Notes under the pieces: generated by a model | The model's database searches: none | Told to the model about the DNA's origin: nothing | The model's input: the letters and a program-made list of their open reading frames with translations, nothing else | Program-made: the position numbers and the translations under genes | Part shown: positions 58,365 through 64,000 of the stretch, in pieces | Layout: each line of letters begins with the position of its first letter | Position numbering within the stretch: the stretch's first letter is position 1 | Source of the DNA: UBA2241 sp963777895 | GTDB taxonomy: Bacteria > Actinomycetota > Thermoleophilia > UBA2241 | Assembly (NCBI GenBank): GCA_963777895.1 | Contig: CAVZSF010000005.1 | Span: 806,001-870,000, forward strand | Length of the DNA stretch: 64,000 nt | Direction of reading: 5' to 3'

Positions 58365-60184
58365 CCTGCCTCCTCGAGCTCGATGAGATTGGTCGCCCGG
58401 CGCTCGATCTCGCTGAGCGAGAGGTCGGCCAGGCTGTCGCGCCCGCGACCGATGGCGATGCTCTTGAGCACGCCGGCAGCCACCGCCGACGCCTGCGCCA
58501 CCGTGTCGGGTATGTCCTTGGGCCCCTGACAGACGCCGGCGACGGAGATGCCTCCGCGCTCCGTGTCGGTCGGGTCGGAGTTGTAGTCGAGCTCACTGAA
58601 CCAGCCGTCGTTGTCGGTCGGCACGCGGAGCATCGCGGCGAGTTCGTCCGTCCCCCTCGCCGGGGTCAGGCCGACGGCCAGGAGGACCATGTCGACGGAG
58701 AAGTCGACCATGCGGTCGCTGACGATGTCCTCGCCCTTGATGACCATGCGACCGTCCTGATCTATGACCCGCGCGGTGCGCCCGCGTACGCAGAACGTGC
58801 CCTCCTGCTTGATGCGGTCGGCGAACTCCTCGTAGCCCTTACCGAAGGCGCGCATGTCGATGTAGAACTCGTAGCAGTCGGCCTCGGGCAGCTTCTCCTT
58901 CACAAGGTGGGCGAACTTGAGGGAGTACATGCAGCAGACCCGCGAGCAGTAGGGGTTGTGGTTCGCGTCGCGGGAGCCGACGCAGTGGATGATGGCCACG
59001 CTGCGAGGCGAGGCGCCCGCGTCGGCGTCGAACACCCACTCGTCCTGCTTCGTCTTCTTGTTGAGGCGTTTCGACTTGGTGACGATCTTGCCGCCCGTGG
59101 GACCCGACGCGTTCGTGAGTCGCTCGAACTCGAGCGCGGTCAGGACGTTCGGCAGGACGCCGTATCCGTACCGCTCGATCTTGCGGGCGTCGTAGATGTC
59201 GTAGCCCGTGGCGATCACGACGTTGCCGACCTCGAGCTCGACGATCTCGTCGGCCTGGTCGAGATCGATGCAGCCCTTGGGGCACTTCTTGGCGCACACG
59301 CCGCACTTCTTGCCGTCCGACAGGACGTAGGTACACGTGGTCTCGTCTATCAGGTAGGCGTTGGGCACGGCTTGCGGAAACGGCATGTAGACCGCCTTGC
59401 GTGTCGCGATGCCGTTGTCGAACTCGCTCGGCGTGCGCTGCGGGCAGACCTCCACGCACGCGTGGCAGGCGACGCATGCGGCCTCGTCGACGCGCCGCGC
59501 CTTCTTGCGCACGGTGACACGGTAGTCGCCGGTCGAGCCGCTCACGCCCTCGACCTCGGCATACGTCAGGAGGTCGATCATCTCGTGCTGTCCGACCGCG
59601 ACCATCTTCGGGGTGAGGATGCACGCGGCGCAGTCGAGGGTGGGGAAGGTCTTGTCGAACATCGCCATGTGGCCACCGATGGTGCCGGAGCGCTCGACGA
59701 GATAGACGTGCTTGCCGGCGTCGGCGATCTCGAGGGCCGCCTGGATGCCGGCTACGCCGCCGCCCACGATCAGGGTGTCCGGCTTGACCGCCGTCGTGTC
59801 GGGCACGGCGGCCAGCGGATATGGCACGCCCATGACCGCGCAGGCCACGACCGATTTGGCGCGCGAGGTCGCTACGCCGCGCGCGGCCCCATGCTCGCTG
59901 AACGATGCCAGCCGGACTTCGTCGGGGTCGCCGCCGGCGTCGGCGAAGGCCGCGGTGAACGCCGGCTTGAAGAAGCCGGGCGTGTCGCCGGCGATCACCA
60001 CCCGCTCGATGGCGGCGGCCCGCAACTCGGCTTCGAGCTCGGCGAAGGACAGCGAGGGCAACAGGCCCAGATCGCGCACGAGCTCAACGGTGGGGAGGTT
60101 CGATGCGTAGGCGACGATCGCGTGGGGACTCACCGCGTTGAGGTCCCCGCTCCCCGTCTGACAGAGGTAGACAGCCGTCCTCAT
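58337..60184 (-). CDS. HdrA/QmoA-like flavoprotein
   Basis: A 615-residue second HdrA homologue. The N-terminal domain (1-120) resembles HdrA's but lacks its cysteines (L-C-Q-T-G-S-G rather than C-N-C-G). Then comes the FAD motif G-G-G-V-A-G-I-Q-A-A-L-E, T-L-D-C-A-A-C, ferredoxin clusters inserted in the middle (C-V-A-C-H-A-C-V-E-V-C-P, C-G-V-C-A-K-K-C-P-K), C-V-G-S-R and Y-C-S-R-V-C-C. No C-terminal ferredoxin domain is present, unlike the 55481-57208 copy. First gene of the minus-strand operon. Probably pairs with the QmoC-like subunit. Confidence 0.85.
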   Translation of the reverse strand: MRTAVYLCQTGSGDLNAVSPHAIVAYASNLPTVELVRDLGLLPSLSFAELEAELRAAAIERVVIAGDTPGFFKPAFTAAFADAGGDPDEVRLASFSEHGAARGVATSRAKSVVACAVMGVPYPLAAVPDTTAVKPDTLIVGGGVAGIQAALEIADAGKHVYLVERSGTIGGHMAMFDKTFPTLDCAACILTPKMVAVGQHEMIDLLTYAEVEGVSGSTGDYRVTVRKKARRVDEAACVACHACVEVCPQRTPSEFDNGIATRKAVYMPFPQAVPNAYLIDETTCTYVLSDGKKCGVCAKKCPKGCIDLDQADEIVELEVGNVVIATGYDIYDARKIERYGYGVLPNVLTALEFERLTNASGPTGGKIVTKSKRLNKKTKQDEWVFDADAGASPRSVAIIHCVGSRDANHNPYCSRVCCMYSLKFAHLVKEKLPEADCYEFYIDMRAFGKGYEEFADRIKQEGTFCVRGRTARVIDQDGRMVIKGEDIVSDRMVDFSVDMVLLAVGLTPARGTDELAAMLRVPTDNDGWFSELDYNSDPTDTERGGISVAGVCQGPKDIPDTVAQASAVAAGVLKSIAIGRGRDSLADLSLSEIERRATNLIELEEAGWPSVRTPS

Positions 60185-60500
60185 ACGACCCCCCTGGGCT
60201 CCGGTGGCTGGCCGTTGGACCGGCCACGCTTTCAGAGGCGGGCGTTCCCAGGCGCCCTCTCCGGTCTTGTGCACCCTCCACGGGCACATCTGCGCCGGTC
60301 GAGGGCCCCAGAGGCCCAGGCGGCACTGAATCTTGTGCCCTACGGCACAATAGGGTATTCACCCTAGGCCGTCTATACCCCCAGGGGTTTCTGGATGAGG
60401 GAGCCAAGCCGACACCTGCTCCCACTAGATGCGGCAGCCGCAGGCATGGGATAAGGTGAGGACCCTACGGGGCTGGAGCCGTATGCCGGGGAGGTGGGCG
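60185..60500. promoter_or_regulatory. Divergent control region of the Hdr-Mvh operon and the two-component system
   Basis: Contains a perfect dyad TTGTGCC-CTAC-GGCACAA at 60333-60350, of the CRP/FNR type, and right next to it GGGTATTCACCCTAG at 60353-60367. The latter recurs upstream of hdrC as GGGTGGTCACCCTAG. A further inverted repeat, ACCCC-CA-GGGGT, lies at about 60377-60388. No gene is seen in this stretch. Confidence 0.6.
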
Positions 60501-61523
60501 GTGCTGGATCGGCTCTCTTCGCTGCAAAAGCTCGTCGTGCTGAACGCGGCCATCGTCCTGGTCGGGGCGGTGTGCGGCACCCTCGTGACGCGCCGGCTGG
60601 ACGACTGGCCGGCCCCCGCCCTCATCGCCCTCTTCTTCGCCGTGGGCGGGGCCGTCATCGCCGCGGCCAACTACGTGGTGCTGCGTGGCACCTTCCGCCA
60701 CCTCGTGGAGCTGAGCCGGTCGCTCGAGGTGGTCCACAAGGGCGAGCGTATCCGGCCGCTCGCCGAGTACGAGCGCGAGCCGACGATGCGCGAGGTGTCT
60801 CGCGCTGTAGACGACATGCTCGAGCGCATCGCTCAGGAGTCGCGGGCGTACTCGTCGAAGATCTTCGAGTCCATCGAGGACGAGCGCCGCCGCATCGGCC
60901 GCGAGCTCCATGACGAAACGAGCCAGTCCCTCGCCGCGGCGCTCCTCAACCTGGACATGGCGTCGCGAGCGGCAGGGGACTCCTCTCATGAGCTCCAGGA
61001 GCGGATCGACGGGACGCGGCGCCTGGTGCGTCACTGTCTGGAGCAGATCAAGCTTCTCGTCCACGACCTGCGCCCGTCGATGCTCGACGACTTCGGGCTG
61101 GTCCCGGCGCTCCGCTGGTACGTCCAGACGCATCTCGCCGACCCCGGGTTGACGGTCGTCACCGACTTCGAGATGGTCCACGCGCGCCTTCCCGCCGATG
61201 TCGAGACGGCGCTGTACCGTATCGCCCAGGAGTCGCTGGCGAACGTCGTGAAGCACGCCGCCGCCAGCCGCGTGGAACTGCGCCTGGAGGCCCAGTCGGG
61301 TTACGCGGTGATGGTCGTTACAGATAACGGGCGCGGCTTCGATTCGGCGGAGGTGATGCTCGACGAGGACGGGCGCTACGGAGTCGGGCTGCTCTCCATC
61401 AAGGAACGTGCGGGATTGCTCGAGGGCGAGGCGAACATCGTCTCGCAGCCCGGACGGGGCACGAGCGTCCACGTGGTGATACCGCTGCAGGCGAAGGAGA
61501 TGACACGTGAAGCGTCAGGTTGA
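60501..61523 (+). CDS. Sensor histidine kinase (NarX/LiaS type, HisKA_3)
   Basis: A 340-residue membrane kinase: two N-terminal membrane helices (about 10-65), a HAMP-like linker, the phospho-acceptor region with R-R-R-I-G-R-E-L-H-D-E-T-S-Q, and an ATPase domain with V-V-T-D-N-G-R-G-F and G-V-G-L-L-S-I-K-E-R. The short loop between the helices suggests it senses membrane or cytoplasmic signals, perhaps redox state. GTG 60501 was chosen because GGGGAGGTG ends five bases upstream; ATG 60483 is an alternative. It overlaps its regulator gene. Confidence 0.9.
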   Translation: MLDRLSSLQKLVVLNAAIVLVGAVCGTLVTRRLDDWPAPALIALFFAVGGAVIAAANYVVLRGTFRHLVELSRSLEVVHKGERIRPLAEYEREPTMREVSRAVDDMLERIAQESRAYSSKIFESIEDERRRIGRELHDETSQSLAAALLNLDMASRAAGDSSHELQERIDGTRRLVRHCLEQIKLLVHDLRPSMLDDFGLVPALRWYVQTHLADPGLTVVTDFEMVHARLPADVETALYRIAQESLANVVKHAAASRVELRLEAQSGYAVMVVTDNGRGFDSAEVMLDEDGRYGVGLLSIKERAGLLEGEANIVSQPGRGTSVHVVIPLQAKEMTREASG

Positions 61524-62178
61524 CGAGCCCATCCGCGTACTGCTCGTCGACGATCACACCATCTTGCGCGAGGGCGTCAGGGCACTGCTCGCCGACGAGC
61601 CGCAGATCGTGGTCGTCGGCGAAGCGGGCGACGGCCGCGCCGCGCTCGACAAGGTCGAGGCCGTTCATCCCGACGTCGTGCTGATGGACATGGTCATGCC
61701 GACGATGAACGGCCTCGACGCCACCAGAGAGCTGAAGGCACGGCACCCCGGGATCAAGGTCCTCATCCTGAGCATGTATGACGACGAGGAGTACGTGCAG
61801 CAGGTCATCCAGGCCGGCGCGTCGGGCTACGTGCTCAAGGGCGTCGCCGGCAGCGAGCTGGTCCAGGCGATCCGTGAGGTCGCTGCCGGCGCATCCTTCC
61901 TGCATCCCGCGGTGGCCGCCAAGCTCATCCAGGACTACGTTCGCCGCGTGCAGGCCGGCGACGACAGCGAGCGTCGCGAGCTCCTGTCACCCCGCGAGCG
62001 TGAGGTCCTGAAGCTGATCGCGGAGGGAAACTCGAATCCGCAGATCGCCGGCATCCTCTGCCTCAGCCCCAAGACCGTCGAGAACCACCGGACCAACATC
62101 ATGCGCAAGCTGGACGTGCACGACGTCACGGGGCTGGTCAAGTACGCGCTCAAGTCCGGTCTGATCGAACTGGAGTGA
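61507..62178 (+). CDS. Response regulator (NarL/LuxR family)
   Basis: A 223-residue regulator. Receiver domain (about 8-125) with D-D-H-T at the acidic pocket, phospho-acceptor aspartate in V-V-L-M-D-M-V-M-P, and conserved lysine in Y-V-L-K-G-V; LuxR-type DNA-binding domain (about 155-220) with L-S-P-R-E-R-E-V-L-K-L-I-A-E-G and the recognition helix K-T-V-E-N-H-R-T-N-I-M. GTG start inside the kinase gene's end, so the pair is translationally coupled. Flanked on both sides by Hdr operons, it is the obvious candidate for their control. Confidence 0.95.
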   Translation: MKRQVDEPIRVLLVDDHTILREGVRALLADEPQIVVVGEAGDGRAALDKVEAVHPDVVLMDMVMPTMNGLDATRELKARHPGIKVLILSMYDDEEYVQQVIQAGASGYVLKGVAGSELVQAIREVAAGASFLHPAVAAKLIQDYVRRVQAGDDSERRELLSPREREVLKLIAEGNSNPQIAGILCLSPKTVENHRTNIMRKLDVHDVTGLVKYALKSGLIELE

Positions 62179-62650
62179 CCGCTGCCGCGCGGCCAATGCG
62201 GGTCGCGGGGCGTTCTCCGAAAGCCGCATACTTGGCCACTTGGCCAGCCGTGGACCCCGCTGACAGGCGTCGGATGCTCCATTTGGCACGAAGCGCTCCG
62301 CTGTGTCCAGTCGTCGCCGCAACGCCGGTCAGAGAAGTCGGTGCGGGAGCTCTGAGGCATCTACCCTGGGGTGGTCACCCTAGCATCCTCGGGCTCGGCG
62401 GCACGGCAGTCCAAGAGGGAGCCGTGCCCTGCCCCTTTTGTACAGATGGAGCAGGGCGCAGGCCCCGCGCGCGTGGTAGCGTGACGATGTGAAAGTCGGA
62501 CTATGGGGTGAGTCCATCCGGAGCGCGGAGAGTTGTGGCCGACTTTGCGCCGCGCTTCACAATCTTCACCTCGTCCGCGCAGGTCCTCTCGGCGCCGCTT
62601 GGCAGGCGGACGCCGGTGTACGCCACTCATGTCAGTGACTGGAGAGGGTG
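62179..62650 (+). promoter_or_regulatory. Control and leader region of hdrCB
   Basis: GGGTGGTCACCCTAG at 62369-62383 matches 13 of 15 bases of the element in front of the other Hdr operon. Downstream, two possible stems exclude each other: 62400-62407 with 62421-62428 (8 bp), and 62426-62432 with 62451-62457 (7 bp), sharing bases 62426-62428. No gene is seen in these 470 bases. Confidence 0.55.
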
Positions 62651-63235
62651 ATGGCTGAGCTATCGAGCGAGAGGCAAGCCAGGGAGCTTCACCGGAAGTT
62701 CACCGAAGACGTCCTGGCGATGCCGGGCGGGGAGAAGATCAAGATCTGCCAGCAGTGTGGGACGTGCACGGGCTCCTGCCCGACGAGCTACCTGATGGAC
62801 TGGGGTCCCCGCGAAGTGATCGCGGCGTTCCGCGCCGGGATGATCGACAAGGTCGTGAAGAGCAACACCATCTGGCTGTGCACCTCCTGCTACTACTGCA
62901 CGGTGCGCTGCCCCGCCGGCATCAAGATCACCGATCTGATGTACGAGCTCAAGCGCATGGCCATCAAGTACGACCTTGCGCCGCGTGAGAGCAAGAACCC
63001 GGCCATGACCAAGACCTTCGTGAACAGCGTGCATCGCCACGGGCGCAACCACGAGGTCGAGATGATGGCCAAGTTCATGCTGACGAAGGACTGGGGCCTG
63101 CCGTTCAAGTTCTGGCAGATGGGCCTCAAGCTCTTCCTCGCAGGGCGGCTCCCCTTGACCGCCAAGAACATCCGCGGCAAGGACGAGCTCGACAAGATCA
63201 GCGCCTACCTCGAGGCGCAGGAGGCGGCCCAATGA
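62651..63235 (+). CDS. hdrC: HdrC, [4Fe-4S] heterodisulfide reductase subunit
   Basis: A 194-residue ferredoxin-type subunit with two cluster motifs, C-Q-Q-C-G-T-C-T-G-S-C-P and C-T-S-C-Y-Y-C-T-V-R-C-P, and the helical C-terminal part usual in HdrC. It carries electrons between HdrA and HdrB. GGAGAGGGTG lies immediately before ATG 62651. Its stop overlaps the hdrB start (ATGA). Confidence 0.95.
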   Translation: MAELSSERQARELHRKFTEDVLAMPGGEKIKICQQCGTCTGSCPTSYLMDWGPREVIAAFRAGMIDKVVKSNTIWLCTSCYYCTVRCPAGIKITDLMYELKRMAIKYDLAPRESKNPAMTKTFVNSVHRHGRNHEVEMMAKFMLTKDWGLPFKFWQMGLKLFLAGRLPLTAKNIRGKDELDKISAYLEAQEAAQ

Positions 63236-64000
63236 GGTACCTGTACTATCCTGGCTGCTCCGCCGAGGCCACGGGCAAGGCTTACGACCTGTCGGCCCGC
63301 GTCGTCATGGAGAAGCTCGGCGTGGAGCTGGTCGAGCTCGACGACTGGAACTGCTGCGGCGCGACGAGCTACTTCTCCGTGCGCGAGCTCGATTCGTTCG
63401 CCATCGCGGCGCGCAACATGGCGATCGCCTCGTCACAGGGCGGCGAGGACCTCTGCGTCATCTGCAACGCCTGTTACACGACGCTCGCGAAGACGAACCG
63501 CTACATGGCGGAGAGCCCGCACGTCTTCGAGGCCGTCAACGGCGCGCTTGGGGCGGTGGGACGCAGCTACGACGGCAAGAAGCCGATCCGCCACGTCATG
63601 GACATCCTCATCAACGACCTCGGGGTGGAAGCGATCCAGGACAAGGTGACCAGGCGCCTCACCGGCCTCCGCGTGGCTCCCTACTACGGGTGCCAGTTCT
63701 CGCGCCCCATGGGCACGTTCGACGATCCGCAGTTGCCCACCACCATGGACCGCCTCTTCGAGGCGATGGGCGCCGACGTGATCACCGACTGGGACGCCAA
63801 GACCGACTGCTGCGGCGGCATGATGATGCTCACCAAGGAGGAGGGCGCCCTGCGCCTCTGCCACGAGCTCCTCGCCGCCGCCAGGCAGGCCGACGCCCAG
63901 GTCATCGTCGCGGCCTGCCCGCTGTGCGAGATGAACCTCGAGGGCTACCAGCCCCGCGTGAACAAGGTCTACGGGACCGACTTCGACATCCCGGTCATGT
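63232..64000 (+). CDS. hdrB: HdrB, catalytic heterodisulfide reductase subunit (5' part)
   Basis: The first 256 codons of HdrB; the rest is beyond the window. Both CCG domains are visible: the first with Y-Y-P-G-C-S, W-N-C-C-G-A and C-N-A-C-Y; the second with Y-Y-G-C-Q, D-C-C-G-G and C-P-L-C-E-M-N. These bind the two non-cubane Fe-S clusters that reduce the heterodisulfide in methanogens. The bacterial substrate is unknown. Confidence 0.95.
   Translation, partial: MRYLYYPGCSAEATGKAYDLSARVVMEKLGVELVELDDWNCCGATSYFSVRELDSFAIAARNMAIASSQGGEDLCVICNACYTTLAKTNRYMAESPHVFEAVNGALGAVGRSYDGKKPIRHVMDILINDLGVEAIQDKVTRRLTGLRVAPYYGCQFSRPMGTFDDPQLPTTMDRLFEAMGADVITDWDAKTDCCGGMMMLTKEEGALRLCHELLAAARQADAQVIVAACPLCEMNLEGYQPRVNKVYGTDFDIPVM

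Overview
This is a high-GC stretch of chromosome, almost certainly from an anaerobic or facultatively anaerobic actinobacterium of a deep lineage. The pointers are a dnaK-hsp20-grpE-dnaJ-hspR-clpC heat-shock cluster with the actinobacterial repressor HspR, an inositol-phosphate synthase next to a CDP-alcohol phosphatidyltransferase, and the frequent GTG/TTG starts. No rRNA, CRISPR array, transposase or phage gene is visible. Two tRNA-Thr genes are present (TGT and CGT anticodons).

Layout. 0-5.7 kb: phosphatidylinositol-type lipid genes, a glycosyltransferase-PHP fusion, an atypical Fe-S uracil-DNA glycosylase relative, and a membrane protein carrying the three motifs of presenilin-type intramembrane aspartic proteases. 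5.8-18.3 kb: RNA methyltransferase, M3-like peptidase, YjbQ, PHP and DUF4388 proteins, two class-III aminotransferases of the glutamate-1-semialdehyde mutase type, a secreted nine-haem cytochrome and an AI-2E family exporter. 18.4-25.8 kb: the heat-shock operon. 25.8-33.6 kb: small conserved proteins, c-di-GMP-type proteins, surE, a HAD phosphatase and ligA. 33.6-35.8 kb: a hairpin-rich gap, tRNA-Thr, a D-2-hydroxyacid dehydrogenase and a GYD protein.

36.0-39.1 kb is the most striking part. Two tandem genes for dimethylamine:corrinoid methyltransferase (MtbB) each carry an in-frame amber codon exactly where MtbB has pyrrolysine, so the organism should encode the 22nd amino acid. Both genes also end in TAG, as do eleven other genes here, so amber serves as both sense codon and stop. 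The partner corrinoid protein and the pyl genes are not in the window.

51.9-64.0 kb holds an energy-conservation cluster: an F420-non-reducing type [NiFe] hydrogenase (MvhA, MvhG, MvhD, with its maturation peptidase), HdrA, a second HdrA/QmoA-like flavoprotein, and a QmoC-like membrane cytochrome/ferredoxin subunit on the minus strand. hdrC and hdrB (the latter cut by the window end) are on the plus strand, with a NarL-type two-component system between the two arms. Both arms have the same 15-bp element (GGGT-N2-TCACCCTAG) upstream. I infer a hydrogen-linked, flavin-bifurcating HdrABC-MvhADG complex with an additional membrane/quinone exit. It could be coupled to methylamine use, but that link is only inference from co-location.

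Data quality. From 41.9 to 52.7 kb, six genes and one small zinc-ribbon gene (fructose-bisphosphate aldolase, cytochrome c peroxidase, decarboxylase, sialidase-like protein, zinc ribbon, hydrogenase peptidase, mvhA) are broken by eight single-base insertions, most in short G or C runs. Nothing similar is seen in the rest of the window. This looks like a local sequencing or assembly problem rather than biology, and I annotate these genes as frame-corrected.
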